In this document: piece after piece, positions 42,002-50,662 of the stretch
Layout: every line of letters begins with the position of its first letter
Numbering within the stretch: position 1 is the stretch's first letter
Source of the DNA: Bacillota bacterium
GTDB lineage: Bacteria > Bacillota > Clostridia > Christensenellales > SZUA-584
DNA: 64,000 nucleotides
NCBI GenBank assembly: GCA_023436115.1
Contig: JAEZKQ010000031.1
Location: forward strand, 124,001-188,000
Direction of reading: 5' to 3'
Translations under genes and position numbers: made by a program
The notes under the pieces: model-generated
Database searches by the model: none
What the model saw: the letters and a program-made list of their open reading frames with translations, nothing else
What the model was told of the DNA's origin: nothing

Positions 42002-44419
42002 ATGGATTTGTTGCAAGTCGAAAAAAAATGGCAAAGCAAATGGGAGCAGACAAAGCTGTACAGCTTTGATAAGTCTCGCGTGGACAAAAAGAAATACATT
42101 CTTGAAATGTTCTCTTATCCGTCCGGCGCGCGGCTTCACTTGGGCCACTGGTATAACTACGGCTTAACCGATTCCTACGCGCGGTATATGCGCATGAAGG
42201 GATTTGAAATATTTCAGCCAATGGGTTTTGACGCATTTGGCCTTCCCGCCGAAAATTATGCGATCAAAACGGGCATACATCCCGAAGACTCCACGCTCAC
42301 AAACATCGAGACCATGGAAAAACAATTGCAGGCCATGGGTGCCATGTTCGACTGGGACTATGAAATTAAAACATGCCTTCCAGACTACTATAGATGGACG
42401 CAGTGGTGCTTTCTGCAGCTTTATAAAAAAGGCCTTGCTTATCGCAAGGAAGCGCCCGTAAACTGGTGTGAAGGCTGCAATACCGTACTTGCCAACGAGC
42501 AGGTGGTGGACGGTGGCTGCGAACGCTGCCATACACCCGTGGTACGCAAGAACTTAACGCAATGGTTCTTTAAAATCACCGACTATGCCGAACGTCTTCT
42601 GCAAAATCTGGACAACCTCGACTGGCCTGATAAGACAAAGATGATGCAGCGCAACTGGATCGGCAAATCAACCGGCGGCGAGATCACGTTTGCGCTGGAA
42701 AACGGCGAGAGCTTCACCGTATTCACCACGCGCGCCGATACGCTCTATGGCTGTACTTATGCGGTACTCGCTCCCGAGCATCCGCTCACGCTCAAGATCA
42801 CGACCGATGAGCAGCGTCAAGCGGTTGAAGATTATATCGCCTATGCCGCGCGTGCCAGCGAAATCGACCGTCTTTCCACCACACGTGAAAAAACAGGCGT
42901 TTTCACGGGCGCTTATGCGATCAACCCTGTCAACGGACGGCGTATCCCCGTTTACGCGGCGGATTATGTACTGGCCACATATGGCACAGGCGCTGTGATG
43001 GCCGTTCCCGCACACGATGAAAGAGATTTCGAATTCGCTCAGAAATACAATCTGCCCATCGAACGCGTGATCAAAGGCCGTGAGGGCGAGGACGATACGC
43101 TGCCTTACACCGAATACGGCATTCTTGTGAACAGTGAGGAATTCAGTGGTCTGCCTGTGGAAGAAGGCAAAAAAGCGATACTTGAAAAGCTGAAAACGAA
43201 GGGACAGGGTGATTTTAAGGTTAACTACCGTCTGCGCGACTGGCTGATATCGCGCCAGCGTTACTGGGGCACCCCCATTCCTATCGTGTACTGTGAAGAA
43301 TGCGGAGAAGTGCCCGTACCCGAAGACCAGCTGCCTGTGACGCTGCCTTACGACGTGGACTTTACGCCCGACGGCACATCGCCGCTGCTCAAATCCAAAA
43401 CGTTTATGCACACCACGTGTCCCAAATGCGGCGGCAAAGCTGTCCGCGACGCGGATACCATGGATACGTTTGTGTGCTCGTCGTGGTATTTCCTGCGCTA
43501 CCCGGACAACAAGAACGACAAGGCCGCGTTTGACACCGACTGGATCAACAAAATGCTGCCTGTGGATACCTATGTGGGCGGTGCGGAGCACGCATGCATG
43601 CATCTTCTTTATGCACGTTTCTTCACTATGGCGCTTCACGACATGGGGTATGTGAATTTTGACGAACCGTTCAAGCGGCTTGTCCACCAAGGCGTGATCT
43701 TAGGGCCGGACGGACAGCGCATGAGCAAGTCGCGCGGTAACGTGATATCGCCCGATGAATACATACAAAAATACGGCAGCGATGTGCTGCGCACATACCT
43801 TGGCTTTGGCTTCTCGTACATTGAGGGCGGCCCGTGGAACGTGGATGGCTTAAAAGCGGTTCACCGCTTCTTAGAGCGCGTAGAGCGCACCGTGCTGCGG
43901 CTCAAAGATGTAAAGGCCAGCAGCGACGAAGGCAAAAAAGAAATACTCTATGCGCAAAACTATGCCATTAAGCATGTGTCGGCCGATATCGAGATATTCT
44001 CGTTCAATACAGCCATTGCGCGGCTTATGGAGTTCACCAACGCGCTGGGTAAATACCTGGATGCATCGCCCGATGAAGCGGTTTGCGCCGATGCAGCCAG
44101 CACGATGGTTCGGCTCATCGCGCCGTTTGCGCCGCACTTCGCCGAAGAGCTTTGGGAGATGCTGGGCGAGGAGTATTCGGTATTCAACGCGCCGTACCCT
44201 GTTTGCGACGAAAGCGCGCTCGTGCTGGATACCATTGAGATGCCGCTTCAAATCAACGGCAAGGTGCGCGGCAAGTTCAACGTGCCCTCAGACGCGACCA
44301 AGGAAGATATCGAGAAGCAGATTATGCAGACGCCTGAACTCACGGCTTTGTTTGAAGGCAAGACGATACGTAAAATGATCATCGTCCCCGGGCGCATTGC
44401 GAACATTGTTGTGGGCTAA
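42002..44419 (+). CDS. leuS: Leucyl-tRNA synthetase
   Basis: The 805-residue class I synthetase has the HIGH motif as HLGH near residue 46, the CP1 editing domain (TFVCSS and GTGAVMAVPAHDERD near 330), a zinc-type insertion CEECGEVPVPEDQ near 433, and KMSKS as MSKSRGN near 574. The C-terminal LQINGKVRGKFNVP closes it. It charges tRNA-Leu. TGAGGAG lies 9 nt upstream. No T-box leader is present; the 50 nt upstream hold only the ispDF terminator and an AT-rich promoter-like stretch. Confidence 0.97.
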   Translation: MDLLQVEKKWQSKWEQTKLYSFDKSRVDKKKYILEMFSYPSGARLHLGHWYNYGLTDSYARYMRMKGFEIFQPMGFDAFGLPAENYAIKTGIHPEDSTLTNIETMEKQLQAMGAMFDWDYEIKTCLPDYYRWTQWCFLQLYKKGLAYRKEAPVNWCEGCNTVLANEQVVDGGCERCHTPVVRKNLTQWFFKITDYAERLLQNLDNLDWPDKTKMMQRNWIGKSTGGEITFALENGESFTVFTTRADTLYGCTYAVLAPEHPLTLKITTDEQRQAVEDYIAYAARASEIDRLSTTREKTGVFTGAYAINPVNGRRIPVYAADYVLATYGTGAVMAVPAHDERDFEFAQKYNLPIERVIKGREGEDDTLPYTEYGILVNSEEFSGLPVEEGKKAILEKLKTKGQGDFKVNYRLRDWLISRQRYWGTPIPIVYCEECGEVPVPEDQLPVTLPYDVDFTPDGTSPLLKSKTFMHTTCPKCGGKAVRDADTMDTFVCSSWYFLRYPDNKNDKAAFDTDWINKMLPVDTYVGGAEHACMHLLYARFFTMALHDMGYVNFDEPFKRLVHQGVILGPDGQRMSKSRGNVISPDEYIQKYGSDVLRTYLGFGFSYIEGGPWNVDGLKAVHRFLERVERTVLRLKDVKASSDEGKKEILYAQNYAIKHVSADIEIFSFNTAIARLMEFTNALGKYLDASPDEAVCADAASTMVRLIAPFAPHFAEELWEMLGEEYSVFNAPYPVCDESALVLDTIEMPLQINGKVRGKFNVPSDATKEDIEKQIMQTPELTALFEGKTIRKMIIVPGRIANIVVG

Positions 44420-44432
44420 CCCATTAAAGCAT

Positions 44433-44464
44433 AAGCGGCAACCCATCGGTTGCCGCTTTTTTTT
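44433..44464 (+). terminator. leuS terminator
   Basis: An 11-bp stem AAGCGGCAACC/GGTTGCCGCTT (44433-44443 with 44448-44458) followed by eight T. Confidence 0.85.
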
Positions 44465-44478
44465 ATCTGTGGTACAAT
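44450..44478 (+). promoter_or_regulatory. queT promoter inside the leuS terminator
   Basis: TTGCCG (44450-44455), 17-nt spacer, TACAAT (44473-44478). The -35 is part of the 3' arm of the terminator stem. Confidence 0.5.
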
Positions 44479-44502
44479 GCATCGGTCAGGCAAAAGCCTG
44501 TC

Positions 44503-44544
44503 GGACAGTTCGAAACCATCCTGTCCATAATTAAAACTAGGAGG
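44503..44544 (+). ncRNA. preQ1-I-like riboswitch before queT
   Basis: GGACAG (44503-44508) and CTGTCC (44521-44526) form the single stem, with loop TTCGAAACCATC and the A-rich tail ATAATTAAAACTA required for the pseudoknot. The tail runs into AGGAGG (44539-44544), the usual arrangement for translational control. A perfect CAGGC/GCCTG hairpin lies just upstream (44487-44500). Its position ahead of a queT-like gene supports the assignment. Confidence 0.75.
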
Positions 44545-44583
44545 CCAGACCATAAGGTCTGGACAGATGCGATGGGCATCTGT
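44545..44583 (+). promoter_or_regulatory. Two perfect hairpins between the riboswitch and the queT start
   Basis: CCAGACC/GGTCTGG (44545-44551 with 44556-44562, loop ATAA) and ACAGATGC/GCATCTGT (44563-44570 with 44576-44583). They are back to back and not followed by T. The second contains an in-frame ATG at 44567. Confidence 0.7.
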
Positions 44584-44593
44584 TGAAAATGAA

Positions 44594-45076
44594 ATGAACA
44601 CAAAACGGCTCACTCCGCGTTTCATGGCTGAGGCCGGTATCATCGCGGCACTCTATTTTGCACTCACAATGGCCATTGCGCCGCTAAGCTTCGGACAGCT
44701 GCAGATGCGCGTCTCTGAAGCGCTATGTGTCCTTCCCTTTTTCACACCCGCAGCCATTCCCGGCTTGTTCATCGGCTGCCTGCTCGCCAACATATTCAGC
44801 TTTCTTGGCATATTTGATGTTTTATTCGGCTCTTTTGCCACTCTGGCTGCCGCCGCTTTGACATACTTTATCAAAAACAAATGGCTGCTGCCGCTGCCCA
44901 GTGTGGCGGTCAACGCTTTTGTGATCGGTGCACTGCTTTATTATTTGGCCGAACTGCCTTTCTGGATCTCTGCGCTGTATGTGGGGGCCGGGCAGGCCAT
45001 TGCGTGTTATGCGCTGGGCATGCCATTGTTCTTCGTTCTTAACAAACATAAGGCCAAGCTGTTTGGCAGGGCGTAG
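44594..45076 (+). CDS. queT: QueT family queuosine-precursor transporter
   Basis: A 160-residue S-component-like membrane protein with about five spans. MNTKRLTPRFMAEAGIIAAL then FGQLQMRVSEALCVLPFFTP near 35-54 is the QueT signature. It should import queuosine precursors (preQ1 or queuine) with an ECF-type energising module coded elsewhere. ATG 44594 gives the usual family start but has only a weak ribosome binding site; ATG 44567 is in frame and lies 4 nt beyond the first hairpin. The preQ1-I-like element upstream supports the substrate. Confidence 0.85.
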   Translation: MNTKRLTPRFMAEAGIIAALYFALTMAIAPLSFGQLQMRVSEALCVLPFFTPAAIPGLFIGCLLANIFSFLGIFDVLFGSFATLAAAALTYFIKNKWLLPLPSVAVNAFVIGALLYYLAELPFWISALYVGAGQAIACYALGMPLFFVLNKHKAKLFGRA

Positions 45077-45113
45077 CGTTTCGAAGGGACTTATTCAAAG
45101 ACTAAGCTTTATG

Positions 45114-45140
45114 GCGGTATGCGTGTATACCGCTTTTTTA
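45114..45140 (+). terminator. queT terminator
   Basis: GCGGTAT/ATACCGC stem (45114-45120 with 45127-45133) then TTTTTT. Confidence 0.8.
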
Positions 45141-45260
45141 TTGCAATGATTTAGGCGTGTCTCTGACTTGCCCGTACATTCCATTTCCCCGGCAATGTTC
45201 TTCATACCGCCGCCTACGTCGCGTATACATAAAAAGATAGATCTTTTAAAGAGGTATTGC

Positions 45261-45956
45261 ATGTATCTGATAAGCGCGATTCTTGGGAGCATCGTCGGGG
45301 CGGTGGGTACAGCTCTGGGAGGCATTCTGGCGCTGCTGATCGGCAAGCGGGTGACCGAACCGCGTCCCTTTCTGGCGTTCGCCGGCGGCTTAATGATCGC
45401 CGTTGTATTCTTCGATATGCTGCTGCAAAGCGCGATGCTTGGCGGTCTTTATATCATGTGCGGCGGTGCCGTGGCAGGCGGTATTTTTTTCGCATTGGTG
45501 TCTCCGCTAATCGTTCATGATCACGAGCGCACGCTCTATTCCACAGGAATACTCGTATTAATCGGTATTGCGCTGCACGACCTGCCCGAAGGTCTGGCCG
45601 TCGGCTCGTCCCTTGTCGAAAGCCAACAGATGGCGATTTCTTTTTCGCTGCTTATGCTGGTGCATAATATACCCGAAGGTGCTGCTGTCGGTCTGCCGCT
45701 GCGCATGTCGGGTGTTCCGGGGTGGCGCGTGGTGCTCTTTACACTTCTTACAGGCGTGCCGACCACAGCAGGCGCATTGATCGGTACGGCGGTAGGGAGC
45801 ATTTCCGAGGAAATGATCGCGTTTTGTATATCGTTTGCGGCGGGCGCCATGCTCTATATATCCATTAAAGAGCTCATACCGTCTGCGGGAAAAAACAGAG
45901 TGCTTAGTGCGCTTCTGGGGTTTTGCATCGGCTTTTTTATGACGATACTGATTTGA
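45261..45956 (+). CDS. ZIP family metal transporter
   Basis: The 231-residue protein has about eight hydrophobic segments and the two ZIP metal-binding signatures: ALHDLPEGLAVGSSL near 109-123 and MLVHNIPEGAAVGLPLRMS near 138-156. It resembles bacterial ZupT-type importers for zinc or other divalent metals. ATG 45261 is chosen because AGAGG lies 6 nt upstream. The 3' end overlaps the convergent recF gene by 20 nt, and there is no space for a terminator. Confidence 0.92.
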   Translation: MYLISAILGSIVGAVGTALGGILALLIGKRVTEPRPFLAFAGGLMIAVVFFDMLLQSAMLGGLYIMCGGAVAGGIFFALVSPLIVHDHERTLYSTGILVLIGIALHDLPEGLAVGSSLVESQQMAISFSLLMLVHNIPEGAAVGLPLRMSGVPGWRVVLFTLLTGVPTTAGALIGTAVGSISEEMIAFCISFAAGAMLYISIKELIPSAGKNRVLSALLGFCIGFFMTILI

Positions 45957-47019
45957 CGCTGCCGTTTGCCACCGTATAGCATGACGCATGGGCGCACTTT
46001 AACGGCACGGCGGTGGTGATGAAGCATTGTGCCCCGCGGACACGCTCCAGCAGCGCATTTTGGCGCACCGTGTCCAGCTCTGAAAAAACATCGTCCAGCA
46101 AAAGCACCGGATTTTCACCAAAATCTGCGCGCGCAATCTCAAATGTCGCCAGCTTCATTGACAGCATCGCAGTACGTATCTGCCCTTGAGACGAATAGGC
46201 CTTGATCTCACTGCCATTCAATGACACAGCGATATCCTCACGGTGAGGGCCATACAGGCAAAAGCCCTGCTCGATTTCACTGGGCAGTGATTTATCCATC
46301 TTTTCATACAGCGCTTTTTGTATATCATTCGCCGTAACACTGCATCGATACCTAAGACTCAGTGTCTCACCGCCCGCAACGTCTTGATGAATAGTACGGC
46401 TCAACTCATCCAGCCGCTGCAGAAAAGCCTGTCGTGCTGTGATAATGCGTGCACCGTGAGCGCAGAGCTGTTCATTGAATATACTGACGAGCTTTTTAAG
46501 CTGGTTTTCAGCCATGCGAGATTTAAGCAGTGCATTTTTCTGCGCGAGGGCCTTTGTATATTCCTGAAGCTCATAAAAATAAGCGGGTCTAAGCTTTGAT
46601 ATCTCCATATCGATAAATCGGCGGCGCAGCGACGGCGATTCCTTTAAAACCTTTAAGTCTTCGGGCGAAAACACCACCGCGATAAAGTTACCGAAAAGTT
46701 CGCCCATCTTTTTTACGGGCTGCGCGTTTATTTTAAGGCTCTTTTTTTCCAGCAGTGAAAGCAGCGCTTCAACAGAAAGCTGTCCCTCTTTCTTGACGAT
46801 TCCGCCCTTGATATACGCCGTTTGCGCGCCTTCACGTATGCATTCGGACTCCTTTTGTGTGCGAAAAGACTTGCCCATGCTTAAAAAGCCGATCGCTTCC
46901 AGCACATTCGTCTTACCGGCGGCGTTTCTGCCCTGCAATATATTGATACCGTCTGAAAACCCTACCAGCAGACTCTCATAGCTGCGGAAGCTTTTTAGCA
47001 TTAGGCTTTTTAAATACAT
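45937..47019 (-). CDS. recF: DNA replication and repair protein RecF
   Basis: The 360-residue SMC-like ATPase has Walker A GRNAAGKT near 31-38, the signature YSSQGQIRTAMLSMKLA near 272 and Walker B VLLLDDVFSELD near 302. It loads RecA at gaps with RecO and RecR. In most Firmicutes recF lies between dnaN and gyrB; here it follows a membrane glycosyltransferase gene by 9 nt and none of the origin genes are near. GGAG lies 6 nt before ATG 47019. Confidence 0.95.
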   Translation of the reverse strand: MYLKSLMLKSFRSYESLLVGFSDGINILQGRNAAGKTNVLEAIGFLSMGKSFRTQKESECIREGAQTAYIKGGIVKKEGQLSVEALLSLLEKKSLKINAQPVKKMGELFGNFIAVVFSPEDLKVLKESPSLRRRFIDMEISKLRPAYFYELQEYTKALAQKNALLKSRMAENQLKKLVSIFNEQLCAHGARIITARQAFLQRLDELSRTIHQDVAGGETLSLRYRCSVTANDIQKALYEKMDKSLPSEIEQGFCLYGPHREDIAVSLNGSEIKAYSSQGQIRTAMLSMKLATFEIARADFGENPVLLLDDVFSELDTVRQNALLERVRGAQCFITTAVPLKCAHASCYTVANGSVKSVSS

Positions 47020-47028
47020 TTTGTTCTC

Positions 47029-48243
47029 CTAATAGGACGGATATGGTGTAAAGGTCGTATAATACCATACCGCTCCCCATATGTTGACGATGATACCCAC
47101 AGCCACAAGTACGAATGGCAGCAAGGCTTGCGTACGCTGCTTTATAATATTGACTTCTTTTTGTTCCCCTATAATCAACAGCATGAAAGGCAGCATATCC
47201 ACCAGATATCGGCAGCCAAACTGCCAGCCGCCCATTGTCTTGTGCGACAGCAGAAACAGCAGGTGAACGAGCAAACAAAGCATATAGCCAATGCTCTTGG
47301 CATCCTGCTGCCGCTGCGCCAGCCGAACAGCCAGCAGGACAAAGGCCGGATTCACGAGAAAGAACAGCGTACCGTTAAACATCGGCCAAAAGCTGCCCCA
47401 TTGCAAGCCGGGCAGCTTCAATATCTCTAAAAAATTGCCCGGGACATATTCCAAAGCGAACTGCGGCGTATTTAAAAACTCGGGCAGATAATTATGTCCA
47501 AATTCAAAAATGCTGCCAAAGCGCACATAGTTATAAACAGCAGCACTTATGCCCACGGCCGCAAGAGGCAGCACGTACTTGATACATCGAACAAACGTTC
47601 CCATTCTATCCGAGCCGCCTATGTTTTGATATAAAAGGTATAACAGCAGCGGCGCATAGACAATGTTCATAGGCCGGCACGCAAAAGCGATACCAAGGCA
47701 AAGAAATGAGAAATACCATGCTCTTTTATTGCGGCTGTCTATGAAATAGACAGCAAGCACGGAAAAGAAGAATCCTTGCGTCTGCGCGGAGAACCACACC
47801 CAGCCCGTCAGCGATATATAAAAAAGATTGGAACCAAGCGTAAGCAGCAGCGCGACAATCGATGCCATCAGCCCGCCATGGCCGCGCCGCATCATATAAC
47901 GGTAAATAAGCACAAACGACCCGAAAGCAAACAGCGTATTCACAAGGTTATCGGGCGTATTGAGACCGAATATAGGATAAAGCAAAAATTGGATGACGCT
48001 GGGGAAGGGAGGAAAACTCACGTAATACTTATCATTGTAAACGGCGAGCTCCAGCCATGTTACGTTTTCTGGCAGATTGGCTTGTCCCTGCCACCACACC
48101 TGGGCCTGCCGTGAAAAAGAATCATAAACGCTATGAGACAATATGCCCTGATTCAGCACGCGATAAAGAATTATATAAGCGCAGAGCAGCAGTGTTGCCG
48201 AGAATATAAAATGATAAGTAAATCGTTCCTGTTTATCGTTCAT
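47029..48243 (-). CDS. Polytopic membrane glycosyltransferase-like protein (GT-C type)
   Basis: A 404-residue protein with about ten hydrophobic segments (for example HFIFSATLLLCAYIILYRVL at 11-30). An acidic residue follows the first span (HSVYDSFSRQAQ), as in GT-C enzymes that use lipid-linked sugars, and there is a polar loop VTWLELAVYNDKYYVSFPPF near 60-80. No family name can be fixed. The start is ATG 48243. It is 9 nt upstream of recF on the same strand. Confidence 0.7.
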   Translation of the reverse strand: MNDKQERFTYHFIFSATLLLCAYIILYRVLNQGILSHSVYDSFSRQAQVWWQGQANLPENVTWLELAVYNDKYYVSFPPFPSVIQFLLYPIFGLNTPDNLVNTLFAFGSFVLIYRYMMRRGHGGLMASIVALLLTLGSNLFYISLTGWVWFSAQTQGFFFSVLAVYFIDSRNKRAWYFSFLCLGIAFACRPMNIVYAPLLLYLLYQNIGGSDRMGTFVRCIKYVLPLAAVGISAAVYNYVRFGSIFEFGHNYLPEFLNTPQFALEYVPGNFLEILKLPGLQWGSFWPMFNGTLFFLVNPAFVLLAVRLAQRQQDAKSIGYMLCLLVHLLFLLSHKTMGGWQFGCRYLVDMLPFMLLIIGEQKEVNIIKQRTQALLPFVLVAVGIIVNIWGAVWYYTTFTPYPSY

Positions 48244-48333
48244 ATCGCCGTTATTTTATCATTTTGCTTATATATGAGCAATAATATAAAATTAGCGTGT
48301 ATACACTGCGGAAATGATGCTTTTTTTACAGAT

Positions 48334-48366
48334 TAAAAAAACGGGAGCTGATCATCTCCCGTTTTA
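48334..48366 (-). terminator. Terminator of the amino-acid kinase gene
   Basis: A 10-bp stem AAAACGGGAG/CTCCCGTTTT (48338-48347 with 48356-48365); the minus-strand side is followed by seven T. Confidence 0.85.
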
Positions 48367-48371
48367 TCCTC

Positions 48372-49196
48372 CTATTTTACGTAAATATGCGTGCTGTCTG
48401 CTTTGCCCGAAAGTATATCGGCAATCCGGTTGCTGGCTCGCGCTATATAAACATGCGTGCCTGCCTTGGCGGGCCCTAATGAATACTTAAGCTTTGCGCC
48501 GGCCCCTTGAGCACCTGCTCTGGAAGCCCCTTTGCAGCAGCCTATCACGTCTGCAACGCGGGTTTCAAGTTCATCGGGTGAATTGGCCGAAATCTCGCGA
48601 ATCAACGTAGACTGGTCTTTTGGGTCAGCGTAGATACCGTCTACCGAGGTTAAAATGACAAGCGTTTTCGCTTGCACAAGCATGGCTACCACCGCCGCTG
48701 TTTCGTCGTTGTCCACACATTCCACAACCTCACGGCCGCCGTTGCCAATTTTCTTAAGCTCCATTTTGCGGTTCTCTTCGCTGGACACCGGGTCGTTATA
48801 GTTGATGATTGGGATTGCACCCTGCTGCGGCGCCCGGCTTAAAAGCCTGTGTATATGTTCCCTTTTCTCGGCATCGTTAAAATGGCTGTGTTCCACAAGC
48901 ACCTGCCGTACGGAATAGCTCGGACTGATAAACTGACGGTAGTTTTCCATGAGTATCGCCTGGCCTTGAGCGGCGTAATCTGTTTTGATGTCTTCTTCGT
49001 CGCCGTCCAGCTCATGGCCGTTTCTTTTGATGTAGTCGATTCGGCCAATTTCCGTCGCGCCCGAGCTGACAAGCAGCATTCCGGGCCGCAGCGAACCGCC
49101 GAGCCTTGAAAAAATATTATAATCAAGATCGCCGTCCTCATGGCGTATCAGCGCCATCGAGCCTATTTTAATGACGATATCATATGCGCTACGCAA
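48372..49196 (-). CDS. Glutamate 5-kinase-like amino-acid kinase
   Basis: A 274-residue AAK-fold kinase. YDIVIKIGSMAL, LLVSSGATEIGRIDY, IPIINYNDPVSSEE and VDNDETAAVVAMLV follow the ProB order, but the usual NEND is NYND and FGDND is CVDND. There is no PUA domain. ProA is not nearby. It may be a glutamate 5-kinase with altered substrate site or another carboxylate kinase. TTG 49196 is preferred over GTG 49217 because AGGAG lies about 10 nt upstream and the family starts at this point. It is monocistronic. Confidence 0.75.
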   Translation of the reverse strand: MRSAYDIVIKIGSMALIRHEDGDLDYNIFSRLGGSLRPGMLLVSSGATEIGRIDYIKRNGHELDGDEEDIKTDYAAQGQAILMENYRQFISPSYSVRQVLVEHSHFNDAEKREHIHRLLSRAPQQGAIPIINYNDPVSSEENRKMELKKIGNGGREVVECVDNDETAAVVAMLVQAKTLVILTSVDGIYADPKDQSTLIREISANSPDELETRVADVIGCCKGASRAGAQGAGAKLKYSLGPAKAGTHVYIARASNRIADILSGKADSTHIYVK

Positions 49197-49282
49197 AGCT
49201 ACACTGCTCCTGTTCACCGCAGAACAAAATTATCATTCTATTCGGCTTTTAAAATAACGTTTATAGTATAAACATCGTTACA

Positions 49283-49320
49283 ATAAAAGTAAAGCCCCCC
49301 GGCATCATAAGCGCCGGGAG
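49283..49320 (-). terminator. Terminator of the MerR-YbjQ-CPBP operon
   Basis: CCCGGC/GCCGGG stem (49298-49303 with 49313-49318), then GGGCTTTACTTTT on the minus strand. The T tract is interrupted. Confidence 0.5.
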
Positions 49321-49338
49321 ACTCCCTAATCAATTCTT

Positions 49339-50310
49339 TTATGATGCCGCTATTTTCTCCTGCTCGGCGGCATCCGCAGACACAGCTGTTTTAAGCGCTT
49401 TGGGCGGTGCTATTAATGTACCGCGCTTTTGGTGCCTCACCATGAGTAAAATGCAAACGATCATTGCAATTACAAAACCCACGCCTCCGATAATACCGGT
49501 GGGCATCGGCCCAACAAACGGATTGGCCGCGTCAGCTCCGGGCATAAAGTAAATAGCGGAGGCAGCAAGGCCGTTAAGCGAACCATGCGCGATCGCCGCG
49601 GGCAGACAGCTTCGTGTTCTAAGCGAGACATACGAGAACAGCGTCCCCATGGCAATACAAAACACACACATGGCTAATATACCCATATAAGGATATCCTA
49701 TATAACCAAAGCCATAGTTATGGCCTATAATCACTGTCAGCGGCGCATGCCACAATCCCCAAATCACACCGCTAATGAAAACCGTCGGGATGATAGAAAG
49801 CTTTTCAGAAAGCTTGGGAACAAGATACCCTCGCCAGCCCCATTCCTCCCCTGTGGTTGTGAATATATTGAGTACAGGGGATATCAATATGCCCAGTAAA
49901 ATCTGTCCTATCAGCGTTATTCTGAGTGTATCCGTATCAAGATTTAAACCCACTGCGGCAAATTGCTGGGCCATATTGCCCATATTGGGATCAAATTTGT
50001 CGGGATAGATCAGAAAGTAAAGCACGCCCCCTACGACAATCAACGCCGCGGGCAGCAGCCAAGCTGCTATATAAAACCGGATATGGCCTTTAAAGTTGGG
50101 TAGTATCCATGCGTCTTTAAAGCCTTCTTTTGTGATGACGCGTGTGAGTACGACACCAATAGCCGGAATAAACATGACCGCCGATATCAGCAAGCCAGCC
50201 AAAGGTGAATGAAGCATGTTGCCGATCACGAAAATTTCAAAAGCATATGTGAGGGCAAACGTCAGCAAGAGAAAAATGATGATCCGTTTTCCAGTAGAGA
50301 CTTTCTTCAT
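49339..50310 (-). CDS. CPBP family intramembrane glutamic endopeptidase
   Basis: The 323-residue membrane protein has the CPBP (Abi/CAAX-like) motifs EEWGWRGYL near 150 (EExxxR) and GLWHAPL near 186 with the conserved His, within about eight hydrophobic segments. Members process prenylated or bacteriocin-related peptides, or cleave anti-sigma factors; target unknown. ATG 50310 is chosen because AAGGAG lies 7 nt upstream. It is downstream of the YbjQ-like and MerR genes in the same direction, which suggests a common inducible stress role. Confidence 0.9.
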   Translation of the reverse strand: MKKVSTGKRIIIFLLLTFALTYAFEIFVIGNMLHSPLAGLLISAVMFIPAIGVVLTRVITKEGFKDAWILPNFKGHIRFYIAAWLLPAALIVVGGVLYFLIYPDKFDPNMGNMAQQFAAVGLNLDTDTLRITLIGQILLGILISPVLNIFTTTGEEWGWRGYLVPKLSEKLSIIPTVFISGVIWGLWHAPLTVIIGHNYGFGYIGYPYMGILAMCVFCIAMGTLFSYVSLRTRSCLPAAIAHGSLNGLAASAIYFMPGADAANPFVGPMPTGIIGGVGFVIAMIVCILLMVRHQKRGTLIAPPKALKTAVSADAAEQEKIAAS

Positions 50311-50350
50311 TGTTATACTCCTTATAATGATATGAAATGAATTTGTAAAG

Positions 50351-50662
50351 CTATTTGATTTTAACTGCCGTGCCGTAAACAATGACTTCGGCTGCCCCCT
50401 GCATGACCGATGCCGATGAATACCTTATGTTGATAATGCCCTCCGCACCCAGCGCCTGCGCTTCATCGACCATGCGCTTCGTGGCAATCTGTCGCGCCTC
50501 GTTAAGCATATCCGTGTAGCTCTTGATCTCACCGCCCACCAGTGTTTTCATACCAGCCATAAAATCCTTGCCAAAGTGCTTGCATTTAACCACGCTTCCC
50601 TTCACGATACCCAGCGGCTCAATGTCCTTTCCGGGTATATAATCAATATTTAGCAGCAGCAT
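50351..50662 (-). CDS. YbjQ/UPF0145 family protein
   Basis: A 103-residue UPF0145 (heavy-metal-binding-like) protein: YIPGKDIEPLGIVKGSVV near 8-25, DMLNEARQIATKRMVDEAQA near 51-70 and ALGAEGIINIRYSSASVMQG near 70-89. It forms ring-like pentamers in crystal structures; a metal role has been proposed but not shown. It overlaps the MerR gene by 20 nt, so translation is coupled. The next gene is a CPBP peptidase. Confidence 0.92.
   Translation of the reverse strand: MLLLNIDYIPGKDIEPLGIVKGSVVKCKHFGKDFMAGMKTLVGGEIKSYTDMLNEARQIATKRMVDEAQALGAEGIINIRYSSASVMQGAAEVIVYGTAVKIK

Noticed and set aside
42668..43690. A 340-codon minus-strand frame.
   Set aside because: Antisense to leuS; no ribosome binding site or known domain.
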